From: Candidatus Aminicenantes bacterium UBA2199 | GTDB taxonomy: Bacteria > Acidobacteriota > Aminicenantia > UBA2199 | Assembly (NCBI GenBank): GCA_002327965.1 | Contig: DCVB01000107.1 | Coordinates: forward strand, 1-34,694 | Length of the DNA: 34,694 bases | Reading direction: 5' to 3' | Shown here: in pieces, positions 1 through 8,300 of the stretch | Numbering within the stretch: position 1 is the first letter of the stretch | How the letters are laid out: every line of letters begins with the position of its first letter | The notes under the pieces: model-generated | The model's database searches: none | Seen by the model: only the letters and a program-made list of their open reading frames with translations | Told to the model about the DNA's origin: nothing | Translations under genes and position numbers: made by a program

Positions 1-21
1 GGGAGGGTTTAAAACCCTCCC
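1..21. terminator. Short inverted repeat at window edge
   Basis: GGGAGGGTTT is followed by AAACCCTCCC with a single A between, forming a near-perfect palindrome. No T-run follows on the plus strand, and the other side lies outside the window. It may be the terminator of a gene beyond the left edge, but its function is unproven. Confidence 0.35.
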
Positions 22-38
22 CTACTTAAATCCAAAAC

Positions 39-67
39 TTGACGGTACCTTGCCGATAAGGTATAAG
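39..67 (+). promoter_or_regulatory. Promoter of larC-folE, leaderless geometry
   Basis: TTGACG (39-44) is separated by 17 bp from TATAAG (62-67). Six nucleotides then precede the ATG at 74, so transcription should begin at or next to the start codon. The same geometry occurs before both rlmI copies and hslV in this window. Confidence 0.6.
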
Positions 68-73
68 GGCGCC

Positions 74-1258
74 ATGGCGCGCGAGTTGCTTTTCCAAACC
101 GAAAGCGGGGCATCGGGAGACATGATCCTGGCCGCGCTTATCGACCTGCTCGACGCCGGCGCTGAATTCAAGTCCACGTTTGAGGCCATCGGCCTGGATG
201 TCACCATCTCGGTCGCGGACACGGAAAAAAACCACCTGCGCTGCAAGCAGGTCACGATCGAGGCGCCGCCGGCCGCCCACGCCGTCACCTGGACCGACAT
301 CGAGGCATTCATCGCCGCCGTCCCCCTTTCGGCAAAAGTCCGCCACGACGCCGGCCTCATCTTCAGGACCATTTTCGAGGCCGAAGCCGCCGTCCACGGG
401 CAGGAACTGAAGAACGTCCACCTGCACGAGGTCGGAGCCGACGATTCGCTGGTCGACATCCTGGGATTCTGCTGGCTGTGGGAGAAACTGGAGCGCTGCC
501 CGATCGTCTTCACCACGCTGGTCACCGGCTTCGGCAGCGTGCGCACCCGCCACGGCCTGCTGCCGGTGCCGCCGCCGGCGGTGCTGCATATGATCCAGGG
601 ACTTGCCTGTCGCGCCGGCGACATCGAGGACGAGCGCCTGACTCCGACCGCGGCGGCGATCCTGACCACATTCGGGCGCCAGGCCGCCTCTTGGGGCTGC
701 TCCCGCCCGCTGCGTACCGGCTACGGCTGCGGCCACAAGTCGTTCGTTGCTACGCCCAATTTGCTGCGCGCCATTCTGGAGGACAGGGAGGATGCGCGGT
801 CCGGCGACGGAGTCTGGGAACTGGAGAGTTTTCTCGACGACATCAGCCCCGAGCTGCTCGCTCATGCCTGCGAGCGCATCGTCGACGCCGGAGCCCTGGA
901 CGTGTTTGTCGCCCCGGGGCTGATGAAGAAGGGGCGGCCCGGATTCCAGTTGACCGTGCTGTGCCCCGACGGGTCTCAGGACAGGGTCATAGCCGCCATC
1001 TTCGCCGAGAGCACGGCCATCGGCCTGCGCCGGCGCTTCTGCGAACGCGTCGTCCTGAAGCGCGAGACGCTCCCGCTGCGCGTGGCCGGGCGCGAGGTGC
1101 GGTTGAAAACCTCCTGGCAACAAGGCCGTGCCGTGAACATCAAGCCCGAGTTCGACGATGTCTGCCTCCTGGCCGCCGAGTTGGGCATTCCCGCCAAGGA
1201 AGCCATGCGCATGGTATGGGGGGTTATCCATGAAGAAAACGGACCTGGAAAAGATTAA
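74..1258 (+). CDS. larC: LarC-type nickel-pincer cofactor cyclometallase
   Basis: This 394-residue protein matches the LarC (DUF111) family, which inserts nickel into the pyridinium bis-thiocarboxylate mononucleotide cofactor using CTP. Visible signatures are SGASGDM near the N-terminus, HEVGADDSLVDILG, LTPTAAAILTTF and, in the C-terminal half, DALDVFVAPGLMKKGRPG-like sequence with the preceding LDDISPE. The length is that of a full LarC in one frame, without the larC1/larC2 frameshift known from Lactiplantibacillus. I chose ATG 74 over the in-frame TTG at 50 because the family begins just before SGxSGDM and the promoter fits ATG 74. folE overlaps its 3' end by 29 nt, suggesting translational coupling. 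No larB, larE or lactate racemase gene is in the window, so the client enzyme is unknown. Confidence 0.88.
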   Translation: MARELLFQTESGASGDMILAALIDLLDAGAEFKSTFEAIGLDVTISVADTEKNHLRCKQVTIEAPPAAHAVTWTDIEAFIAAVPLSAKVRHDAGLIFRTIFEAEAAVHGQELKNVHLHEVGADDSLVDILGFCWLWEKLERCPIVFTTLVTGFGSVRTRHGLLPVPPPAVLHMIQGLACRAGDIEDERLTPTAAAILTTFGRQAASWGCSRPLRTGYGCGHKSFVATPNLLRAILEDREDARSGDGVWELESFLDDISPELLAHACERIVDAGALDVFVAPGLMKKGRPGFQLTVLCPDGSQDRVIAAIFAESTAIGLRRRFCERVVLKRETLPLRVAGREVRLKTSWQQGRAVNIKPEFDDVCLLAAELGIPAKEAMRMVWGVIHEENGPGKD

Positions 1259-1808
1259 GCGCGGCGTCGCCCTGATCCTTGAGGGCATCGGCGAGGACCC
1301 CGCATCGGAACGTCTGCTGGAAACGCCGCGCCGGGCGGCGGCCATGTTTGCCGAGGTCCTGTCGGGTACTGGACAGGAGCCGGACGATTTCCTCAAGTGC
1401 CTGACCGAGGAAAAGCACGACGAGATGGTCATCCTCAAGGACATCCCCATCTATTCCATGTGCGAGCACCATCTGCTCCCTTTCTCGGGCAAGGCCAGCA
1501 TCGCCTACATTCCCAAGAAAGGCCGCATCATCGGCCTGAACAACCTGGGCTACCTGGTCGATTATCTGGCCCGGCGCCTGCAGCTGCAGGAGCGCCTGAC
1601 CAAGCAGATCGCCGACTACCTGGTGCAGGCCCTCGATCCCATGGGGGTGATGGTGGTGATCAAGGCCGAGCATCTGTGCATGACCATGCGCGGAGTGAAG
1701 AAGCCGGGAGCGCTGACCATCACCTCGGCGGTGCGCGGCGTGTTCCGCGACAGCCTCGGCCCGCGTCAGGAGGCCATGTCGCTGTTGATGAACCCGGAGA
1801 GCCGCTGA
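1230..1808 (+). CDS. folE: GTP cyclohydrolase I (FolE1, zinc-dependent)
   Basis: The 192-residue protein converts GTP to 7,8-dihydroneopterin triphosphate, the first step of folate and pterin synthesis in the cytoplasm. The zinc and catalytic residues are visible: C78-E-H80-H81 in the CEHHLLPF motif and C150 in EHLCMTMRG. The helix with IIGLNNLGYLVDYLARRLQ is also typical. The ATG at 1230 is preceded by a GGGGGG stretch at 1218-1223 and lies inside the end of larC. The longer frame beginning at 1158 is only the larC shadow. Identification is firm. Why it is coupled to larC is not evident. Confidence 0.96.
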   Translation: MKKTDLEKIKRGVALILEGIGEDPASERLLETPRRAAAMFAEVLSGTGQEPDDFLKCLTEEKHDEMVILKDIPIYSMCEHHLLPFSGKASIAYIPKKGRIIGLNNLGYLVDYLARRLQLQERLTKQIADYLVQALDPMGVMVVIKAEHLCMTMRGVKKPGALTITSAVRGVFRDSLGPRQEAMSLLMNPESR

Positions 1809-1836
1809 GCGGCAGGCAAACCAAGGAGGAGCCATC

Positions 1837-2400
1837 ATGACCGAAGTCAAAGGCGTGGTGATCGCATCGACACCCAAGATGATCCTGGACAAATTCGGCC
1901 AGTATGGGCTGAAGAAGTGGCTGGAGCTGATCTCCCCCGCCGCCCGCAGGGTCTATTCGTCCGATGTCAACCCGGAAGCCTGGTTCCCGCTGAAGGAATT
2001 GCTGATCGAGCCCATGGCCAACATCGCCCAGCTCTTTTACGATTGGGACCTGAGGAAGGCCGCCTGGGACTTCGGCCGCATGAGCGCCGACAACCGCTTC
2101 CATGGCCTGCTCAAGCTGCTGGTCAAGATCCCCAAGACCAACACGCTGGTGGAAAAAGCCGGCGAGTACCTGGGCTCCTATTACCGCCCCTGCACCATTA
2201 CCGTGCCGATCAGCGACACGAACTACTGCCTGGTCCGCATCAGCCACTTTCCGGAGATGGACAAAACCACCGAGTTCCGCATCTGCGGCTGGATAGAACG
2301 CGCCCTGGAGATTTCCGGCGGCAGGAACGTGAAAGTGGAGATCCTCAAGTCGCTGACGAACTTTCAGCCCGTCTCGGAATACGAGCTGCGCTGGAACTAG
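1837..2400 (+). CDS. TIGR02265/DUF2378-like protein, function unknown
   Basis: The 187-residue protein has no catalytic motif I recognise. Its layout resembles the TIGR02265/DUF2378 family first noted as paralogues in Myxococcus: an opening VKGVVIAS segment, then WFPLKELL, a GRMSADNRFHGLLKLLVKIP block and a C-terminal half with alternating hydrophobic strands (RPCTITVPI, CLVRISHF, NVKVEILKS). No signal peptide or membrane segment is seen. A strong AAGGAGGAG Shine-Dalgarno lies just before the ATG. It starts 28 nt after folE and probably belongs to the same transcript. The family link is from memory and moderate; no function is claimed. Confidence 0.6.
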   Translation: MTEVKGVVIASTPKMILDKFGQYGLKKWLELISPAARRVYSSDVNPEAWFPLKELLIEPMANIAQLFYDWDLRKAAWDFGRMSADNRFHGLLKLLVKIPKTNTLVEKAGEYLGSYYRPCTITVPISDTNYCLVRISHFPEMDKTTEFRICGWIERALEISGGRNVKVEILKSLTNFQPVSEYELRWN

Positions 2401-2406
2401 GGCTTG

Positions 2407-2700
2407 CAGCACTCGGTTTACGGTTGACGGTGCACGGTGTACGGCAAGAAAAGAAAGCAATAATAAGAAGTAAATACCAAATCCCAAATTCCAAATAACA
2501 AACAAATCCCAAATTCCAATGACCAAATCCCCTTGCGGGGACTTTGACCCAAATGAAGAAAATGCCATTTCAAGGGGCTTTCGTTTGGGAAATTGGAATT
2601 TGGAGTTTGGAATTTATTTGGAATTTGGTGCTTGATATTTGGAATTTAATTCATACGATTGCCTCTTCTCTTCCCGTCAACCGTTTACCGTATACCAAGT
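2407..2700. repeat. Large imperfect inverted repeat of AAATTCCAA words
   Basis: The 312-bp gap between two convergent genes holds an imperfect inverted repeat. The left arm runs from a TTTACGGTTGACGG segment through a purine-rich stretch and repeated CCAAATTCCAAA words to CCCCTTG (2529-2535). The right arm mirrors this order from CAAGGGG (2571-2577) through TTTGGAATTTGG words to CGTCAACCGTTTACCGTA near 2690. The arms are similar, not identical. It lacks coding potential. It may act as a bidirectional terminator or be a dispersed, REP- or MITE-like repeat. Confidence 0.75.
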
Positions 2701-2712
2701 CCGCTGCGATGC

Positions 2713-4401
2713 CTAGAAGCAGCGCAGGGCAAACGGCATGGCCATGGCCGGGAAGAAGTTCCGATAGGGCCGAAGCCGCGCCCTGACGTCAAGGGGGTTT
2801 TGCGCCCTGACGTCGGCCATTTCGAAGATCATCTCGAACAGCGATTTCTTCTGCGGGTAGATGCGCACGCCGAATCTCTCGCTCTCCGGGATGCGGGCCA
2901 GCTTTCTGGCCTCCGTCAACGCGTCGCTCAGTCCCCCCAGGCCGTCGACCAGGCGCAGCTTCAGCGCCGAGCGCCCGCTCCAAACGCGGCCGCGCGCGAT
3001 GCGGTCGACGTCCTTGACCTCCATCTTGCGATTGCGCGCCACCTTGCTCAGGAAATCATTGTAGATGCGCTGCATGTCGCCGAGGACCTTCTCTTTTTCC
3101 CGCTCGCTGAAAGGCCGGTAATCGGAATACATTCCTGCGAATTCCGAGGTGGTGAGGATCTCCTTGCTGACGCCGATCTTGTCGTAAAGGCCCTTGAGCA
3201 CGAACTTGCCGGAGATGACGCCGATCGAGGCGGTGATGGTCTCGGGGTGGGCGATGATCTTGTGGGCCGAGAGCGATATCCAATAGCCCCCGGAGGCGGC
3301 CAGGTCGGACATGGAGATGACCAGGGGTTTTTTTCTGGCCAACAGGTCGGCCTCGCGCAGGATGACGTCGGAAGCGACGGCCGAGCCGCCGGGACTGTCG
3401 ACCCGCAGCACCACCGCCTTGACCGAGGAATTGTTCCGCGCCTGGCGCAGCTGCTCGGCCAGGGTGTCGGCCCCCAGAACATTGCCGCCGAACAGCGAGT
3501 CACCGCCGCTGCGCCCCATGTTGATCTCGCCGGAAGCGAAGATGACGGCGATCTTCTTGGCGCCGCTGAACGGCAGCGGCGAACGGGTCTTGGCGTAGGT
3601 GCGGAATTTCACCTCGGGTAAGGTGGCGGGCATCCACTGGAACAGGTCGTCCTCGTAGCCCAGGGAATCGACCAGCTTGGCCTGGACATATTCCTCCAGC
3701 GGCAGCGGCGAGCGGTCGAGAAGCTCCCGGACCTTCGCCGCGTCGAGCTTGCGGTTGGCGGCGATGCCCTCGATCACCGCCTGATAGAGGTCATCGATGA
3801 GCGCCTGCATGGACTCGCGGTGGGCCGGGGTCAGGCGCTCCTCGGTGAAGGTGTTGCTGGCGGTCTTATAGTCACCGATATGAAAGACGTCGGCCTGCAC
3901 CCCCAGCTTGGAAAGCGTGTTCTTCAGGAAAAGGGCCTCGGCGCCGATACCGCTGATCGCCAGGGAACCGCCCTTGAACATGACGACCTTGTCGGCGAAG
4001 GAGGCGAGGTAGTATTCCTTCAGTCCGCCATCGACGATGAATGCCGCCACCGGCTTTTTGCTGGCGGCGAATCTCTCGATCAGGCATCCGATCTCCTTGA
4101 TCTTGGCGAAGCCGGCATCCATGGACTGGATGCGCAGCATGACGCCACGAATGCGCTCATCGCGCGCGGCCCGTTCCAGTTGCAGCCAGAGGTCGTGGAT
4201 GGAAAGCGTGGAAGCGCTCATGGCCGGAAAGCGCATCGGCGCGGTTTCGCTGATGGTGCCCCCCAGGTCGATCTTCAGGTAGGCCTTCTGGGGAACATAG
4301 GGCTCCTGGGTGAACTGCAGGTAGATGAACCCGCCGGCGATGAAAAGGCCCAGGATGATGACAATGATCACCAGCAGGGCGATCAAGGCGCCTCGTTTCA
4401 T
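2713..4401 (-). CDS. sppA: Signal peptide peptidase SppA, 67K (protease IV) type
   Basis: The 562-residue membrane-bound serine protease degrades signal peptides left in the inner membrane. One N-terminal membrane helix spans residues about 6-28. Two tandem S49 domains follow, as in the long E. coli form. The Ser/Lys dyad is visible: K179 in GDYKTASN of the first domain and S370 in DLAASGGYW of the second. VDSPGGS (about 334-340) is also typical. ATG 4401 was chosen over an upstream start because AAGGAG lies 8 nt before it and the transmembrane helix follows at once. The 3' end abuts the large inverted repeat. Confidence 0.94.
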   Translation of the reverse strand: MKRGALIALLVIIVIILGLFIAGGFIYLQFTQEPYVPQKAYLKIDLGGTISETAPMRFPAMSASTLSIHDLWLQLERAARDERIRGVMLRIQSMDAGFAKIKEIGCLIERFAASKKPVAAFIVDGGLKEYYLASFADKVVMFKGGSLAISGIGAEALFLKNTLSKLGVQADVFHIGDYKTASNTFTEERLTPAHRESMQALIDDLYQAVIEGIAANRKLDAAKVRELLDRSPLPLEEYVQAKLVDSLGYEDDLFQWMPATLPEVKFRTYAKTRSPLPFSGAKKIAVIFASGEINMGRSGGDSLFGGNVLGADTLAEQLRQARNNSSVKAVVLRVDSPGGSAVASDVILREADLLARKKPLVISMSDLAASGGYWISLSAHKIIAHPETITASIGVISGKFVLKGLYDKIGVSKEILTTSEFAGMYSDYRPFSEREKEKVLGDMQRIYNDFLSKVARNRKMEVKDVDRIARGRVWSGRSALKLRLVDGLGGLSDALTEARKLARIPESERFGVRIYPQKKSLFEMIFEMADVRAQNPLDVRARLRPYRNFFPAMAMPFALRCF

Positions 4402-4438
4402 ATTGGATCTCCTTCTTTCTGAATTAAGTGGAAAGGGT

Positions 4439-4444
4439 ATTATA
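4439..4444 (-). promoter_or_regulatory. -10 box upstream of sppA
   Basis: On the minus strand a perfect TATAAT lies 37 nt upstream of the sppA ATG, leaving room for the leader and Shine-Dalgarno. No convincing -35 was found. The rest of the 200-bp gap to the EamA gene shows nothing else supportable. Confidence 0.4.
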
Positions 4445-4601
4445 CTGTTTTTTCCCTTAAAAAGTTCATTTATCTTGAACCGGCGTATCCGTGCCATTGA
4501 CCGGGCCAGCCGTGCGTTCCGCACAGTTCATCCATTGTGCATGGAATGATCCCTTCAGATCGGCCGTCACTTCACCGCTGCGGACACAGGACGGACACGG
4601 A

Positions 4602-5450
4602 TTATTTCGCTGGGGAACGTCCATTGAGGTAAAGGGCCAGCAGCACGGCGCTGCCGCCGGCGGCCAGGCGCAGGAGATCGGCCTGTTCCCGGAAAAATAC
4701 CAGCGAGACGGCAACGGCAAGGGGTACCTTGAGATTGTTCATGACCGCCAGCGTCCCAGCGTTAACGCGGGAAGACCCGATATTCCAAAGAAAAAAGCCC
4801 ACCCCCGAGGCCAGCAGCCCGAGGTAGAGCAGGACCAGCATCGGACCGGCACCCAGTCGCAGGTCGATCGCGCCCGGGTTCATGAACATGGCCAGCGCCG
4901 CCGCCGCGGCGCCGCCCAGGTACAGCCAGGCAAAGACGTCGCGGTCGCGCCATTCCCGGCCGACGGCAGATAACCGGCGGTACCAGACCTGGCCGGCGGC
5001 GAAGCAGGCGTTGGATGCCTGAACCAGCAAAAATCCCGCCGCCAGGGCGCCGCTCCCCCAGCCCGAGTAGACGATCACAACGGTGCCGGCCACGGCCAGC
5101 AGCGCCGTCCAAAGGTGCAGCGGCCGGAAGCGCCGTTCCAGGACGTCGTCGAAGAGGGCCACGTACAATGGGGTGAAAACGGTGAACAGCGCCACCTGGT
5201 GGGCGGCCAGGAAACGGAATGAATGGATATAGAAAACGTACATCAGCCCGAACTCGACCATGCCGATGCCGAACAATCGCCGGGCCAGCGGCGCCGGAGA
5301 AAGGCGCGGACGCCACAGCGGCAGGAACAAGAGCAGGGCCAGGGCCAAGCGGACAAAAGCGACGAGTGCAGCATCGACGCCGGACAGGTATCTTTTCACC
5401 AAACCGAATGAGAACGCCCAGATGAACGAGGTGATCAGCAACAGCTCCAT
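4602..5450 (-). CDS. EamA/DMT-family transporter
   Basis: The 282-residue protein is almost wholly hydrophobic and shows the two-repeat, ten-helix plan of the drug/metabolite transporter superfamily. It starts directly with a helix (ELLLITSFIWAFSFGLVKRYL). Each repeat ends in a conserved patch such as VALFTVFTPLYVALF and AVMNNLKVPLAVAVSLVFF. The best analogy is the carboxylate/amino acid/amine transporter group. The substrate cannot be read from the sequence. It stands alone, minus strand, divergent from the aminotransferase at 5584. Confidence 0.88.
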   Translation of the reverse strand: MELLLITSFIWAFSFGLVKRYLSGVDAALVAFVRLALALLLFLPLWRPRLSPAPLARRLFGIGMVEFGLMYVFYIHSFRFLAAHQVALFTVFTPLYVALFDDVLERRFRPLHLWTALLAVAGTVVIVYSGWGSGALAAGFLLVQASNACFAAGQVWYRRLSAVGREWRDRDVFAWLYLGGAAAAALAMFMNPGAIDLRLGAGPMLVLLYLGLLASGVGFFLWNIGSSRVNAGTLAVMNNLKVPLAVAVSLVFFREQADLLRLAAGGSAVLLALYLNGRSPAK

Positions 5451-5509
5451 GGCCAGACTATAGCATAAAATGAATTTCGCGACGCGTCACGCGGAACGAT
5501 TCCGGTCTA

Positions 5510-5538
5510 TTGCAAATTCTTGCCGGATGTTTTATAAA
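5510..5538 (+). promoter_or_regulatory. Promoter of aminotransferase gene
   Basis: TTGCAA (5510-5515), a 17-bp spacer and TATAAA (5533-5538) predict a start near 5545. This lies inside the longer open frame from 5470, which supports the downstream GTG at 5584 as the real start. Confidence 0.55.
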
Positions 5539-5583
5539 CAGGTTTGGCCTTTAACGATTCGATGCATCGACAAGGAGGATGCC

Positions 5584-6819
5584 GTGATCAATTACGAACC
5601 GCTTTATTCGAATAGCGCCAGAGGAATGAAACGTTCCGAGATCCGCGAGCTGCTGAAGCTCACCACCCGGCCGGGGATCATCTCCTTCGCCGGCGGCCTG
5701 CCCGCCCCCGATTTGTTCCCGGTCGAGGAGATCAAGGAAATGTCGCGCATCATCCTGGAGCGCGAGGGCAGGACCGCCCTGCAGTACGGCCCCACCGAGG
5801 GCGACACCCGCCTGCGCGAGGAGCTGGCCAAGATGATGCAGAAGGACGGGATCAACATCACCAGCAATCACCTGCTGATCGTCACCTCGTCGCAGCAGGG
5901 GCTGGACCTGACGGGCAAGGTCTTCATCGACCCGGGCGACGTGATCCTGACCAGCCGTCCCACCTATGTCGGCGCCATCCAGGCTTTCCACGCCTACGGG
6001 GCCAGGATGATCGGCGTCGAGCAGGACGAGGAAGGGACGCGGACGGATCAGATGGAAGCGGAGATCGAGAAACTGGCCGCCAAGGGCGTCAAGCCGAAGT
6101 TCATCTACGAGATCCCCGATTTCCAGAACCCCTCGGGCATCACCATGAGCCTGAAGCGCCGCCAGGAGATGCTGCGCATCGCGGAGAAATACGACCTGAT
6201 CGTCATCGAGGACTCCCCTTACCGCCAGCTGCGCTTCGAGGGCAAGACCGAGCCGTCGCTGCTGGGCATGAACGCGGAAAGGGTCCTCGGCCTCTACACG
6301 TTCAGCAAGATCCTGCTGCCCGGTTTCCGCCTGGGCTGGATGGCCGGCCCCAGCGAACTGATCCAGAAGGCGGTGACCGCCAAGCAGTCGGTCGACCTGT
6401 GCTCGCCCCCCTTCAACCAGGCCATTCTCTTCGAGTACCTGAACCGCGGGCTGCTGGAAAAGCAGATCAAGGTCATCATCAAGGCTTATCGGGACAAGCG
6501 CGACTTCATGCTGGCCATGCTTGAAAAATACATGCCCAAACTCCCCGGCCTGAAGTGGACCCAGCCCCAGGGCGGCCTGTTCCTATGGGTCACCCTGCCG
6601 GAAAGCATCGATACTGCCGAGATGTTCCACAGCGCCATCGAAAAGCAGGTGGCCTACGTGGTCGGCACGGCGTTCTACCCCGACGGCGGCGGCCGCAACT
6701 CGTTCCGCATGAACTTCTCCTATTCCAGCATGGCCGAGATCGAGGAGGGCGTCAAGCGCCTGAGCGAGGTTATCTCATCCTGGAAAGGTGGCCGCGAGGC
6801 GTCGATTATAACGCCCTGA
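5584..6819 (+). CDS. PLP-dependent aminotransferase, class I/II (LysN/MocR-like fold)
   Basis: The 411-residue fold-type I enzyme resembles the 2-aminoadipate/multisubstrate aminotransferase group: FAGGLPAPDLFP near the N-terminus, YGPTEGD, the IPDFQNPSG segment, and the Schiff-base lysine K242 within FSKILLPGFRLGW. It has no N-terminal helix-turn-helix, so it is not a MocR regulator. The start is GTG 5584, five bases after a strong AAGGAGG (5572-5578). Upstream in-frame residues lack any match to the family. Amino-donor and keto-acid specificity cannot be decided. No pathway gene is adjacent. Confidence 0.9.
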   Translation: MINYEPLYSNSARGMKRSEIRELLKLTTRPGIISFAGGLPAPDLFPVEEIKEMSRIILEREGRTALQYGPTEGDTRLREELAKMMQKDGINITSNHLLIVTSSQQGLDLTGKVFIDPGDVILTSRPTYVGAIQAFHAYGARMIGVEQDEEGTRTDQMEAEIEKLAAKGVKPKFIYEIPDFQNPSGITMSLKRRQEMLRIAEKYDLIVIEDSPYRQLRFEGKTEPSLLGMNAERVLGLYTFSKILLPGFRLGWMAGPSELIQKAVTAKQSVDLCSPPFNQAILFEYLNRGLLEKQIKVIIKAYRDKRDFMLAMLEKYMPKLPGLKWTQPQGGLFLWVTLPESIDTAEMFHSAIEKQVAYVVGTAFYPDGGGRNSFRMNFSYSSMAEIEEGVKRLSEVISSWKGGREASIITP

Positions 6820-6910
6820 AAAAAAGAATAGTAAAGGATACAGGGTACAGAGATAAAAGACCTTGATTTATTCGATATCAGGCAAAGCGAGAGTTCGGGT
6901 ATTTCTTCAA

Positions 6911-6942
6911 CTTCGAACCTCGAACTTCGAACGTCGAACCTC
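6911..6942. repeat. TTCGAAC word cluster
   Basis: About four tandem copies of (T)TCGAAC, with one- or two-base changes between them, fill 32 bp in the gap between convergent genes. A GGATACA/GGGTACA pair sits about 70 bp to the left. No coding potential is seen. It is the same class of low-complexity word repeat as at 2407-2700 and 12303-12342. Confidence 0.6.
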
Positions 6943-6968
6943 TGGGAACAGGTCCCTGAAGGTAATCT

Positions 6969-8300
6969 CTAATCGCCGACCGTGAACGGCAGCCAGATGA
7001 CGGGCGAACCGCCGTTCGCGAACCAGTCGGCGCCTTCGCTGACCATGTCCAGTTTCAGCCGGTATTCCCCCGCCTGCTCAATGCCCGGCAACTCGATGGT
7101 CAGCCGGGCACTCTCGCCCCCGGCCAGCGGACGCGGCAGTGGGGCCCGGGCGTAATTCAAGTCCAGAAGCCTGTCGGACTTGTCGTGAAGCTGGGCGCCC
7201 AGCCGTACCCAGCGCCTTCCGGAGAACGTCTGGGTCATCCAGGGAGCTCCGCCGCGGTTTTTAACAGCCACCTCCAGCTTCGCTTTTTCCTTTCGCCGGA
7301 CCACCACGCTTTTCCGCCCTGGCCGGATGCGCGCGATGAAGCGCTTGCCGCGCAGGGCCGAGCCGATCTGGCTCGAATCCCAGATCTCGTGGTAGATCCG
7401 CCTCCAGGCCGGGCGGCCGACCTGGAATTTTGCTGAAGCCGCCGTGGGCGGGTGGTCGGTGACCTCCCAGGTCAGGCGATCGACACCGATCTGCCGGGCC
7501 AGGCGCTTGGCGCGGGCCATCTGCCAGGACGAATCGTTCCAGCGGAACAGGATGTAGCGCCAGTTGATGAACGGAAGTTCCCTGCCGAGGCGCCGCTTTT
7601 CCTCCACCAGGTCCGCCATGGATCTCAGCGCTTTGGCCAGGTCTCCGCCGCGGCGATAGCGTTCATAGGTGCGCTGGTCGGCACCGTCGACCGAGAACGT
7701 GACCTCGTCGATCCCGGAGCGCGCCAGCCGCGCGATCTTCTCCTCATTGAACAACAGCCCGTTGGTGCTGGTGTAAAGGTAGATATTGGGATAGCGGCTT
7801 TTCACGTGCTCGATCATGTCCAGGGACTGGGGATGGGCGAACGGTTCGCCGTAGTTGAAAAAATCGAGGCGGACCATGCGCGGGCCGACCTCTCGCAGCA
7901 TGGACTTGAATTCATCCAAGGGAAAAAATTTCCTTTCGCGGCTGGCGGCCAGACCGGCGCTCGAGCCGCAGACGGCCTGGAAGCAGTCGAGGTTGCAAAC
8001 GACCGTGGGCTCGAAAAATATGCGCGGCAGGACTTCCAGGTCCGTCGGCCGCTGCGGGGCGGGCTCGTTGTCGCCGAGGGCCCGCTTCAGGCCGCAGGGC
8101 TCGCAAAACCCGGAAAACCCGGCGTTGAGCTCGCGGCGGATGCGCTGCACTTTTTCGCTTCGCCAAATGGCATCCAGGCCGTCAGCGCCCAGATGGCCCA
8201 GAGGCCTTTCTCCCTTGGGATCCGCGCAGCCGCAGACCACTTTGCCGTCGCAGAGCACCACCAGGATGTTATGGATCCAATCGCAGGTGAAACGGCCCAC
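6969..8300 (-). CDS. Radical SAM protein with N-terminal SPASM-like region and C-terminal Ig-like domain
   Basis: The 443-residue protein has three visible parts. Residues 1-75 look like a SPASM-type auxiliary cluster region (C17, C23, C25, an IWRSEKVQRIR segment, then C66 and C69), but placed before the core, not after it. The radical SAM core begins at EPTVVC; its cysteines are C102, C106 and C111, a CX3CX4C spacing in place of CX3CX2C. NYGEPFAH (149-156) fits the SAM-binding GGE-like motif. Residues about 325-443 form a beta-rich domain with AKLEVAVKNRG and a GEYRLKLDMVSEG motif, as seen fused to some glycosyl- and methyltransferases. The GTG start directly follows the mglA stop. The substrate is unknown; a peptide or surface-polymer maturation role is only possible. 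Confidence 0.82.
   Translation of the reverse strand: MGRFTCDWIHNILVVLCDGKVVCGCADPKGERPLGHLGADGLDAIWRSEKVQRIRRELNAGFSGFCEPCGLKRALGDNEPAPQRPTDLEVLPRIFFEPTVVCNLDCFQAVCGSSAGLAASRERKFFPLDEFKSMLREVGPRMVRLDFFNYGEPFAHPQSLDMIEHVKSRYPNIYLYTSTNGLLFNEEKIARLARSGIDEVTFSVDGADQRTYERYRRGGDLAKALRSMADLVEEKRRLGRELPFINWRYILFRWNDSSWQMARAKRLARQIGVDRLTWEVTDHPPTAASAKFQVGRPAWRRIYHEIWDSSQIGSALRGKRFIARIRPGRKSVVVRRKEKAKLEVAVKNRGGAPWMTQTFSGRRWVRLGAQLHDKSDRLLDLNYARAPLPRPLAGGESARLTIELPGIEQAGEYRLKLDMVSEGADWFANGGSPVIWLPFTVGD

Noticed and set aside
26..1450. A 474-codon minus-strand frame over larC and folE
   Set aside because: It is the antisense shadow of two well-supported genes and has no family match.
5470..5583. Upstream extension of the aminotransferase
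   Set aside because: It would include the predicted promoter, and a strong Shine-Dalgarno precedes GTG 5584.
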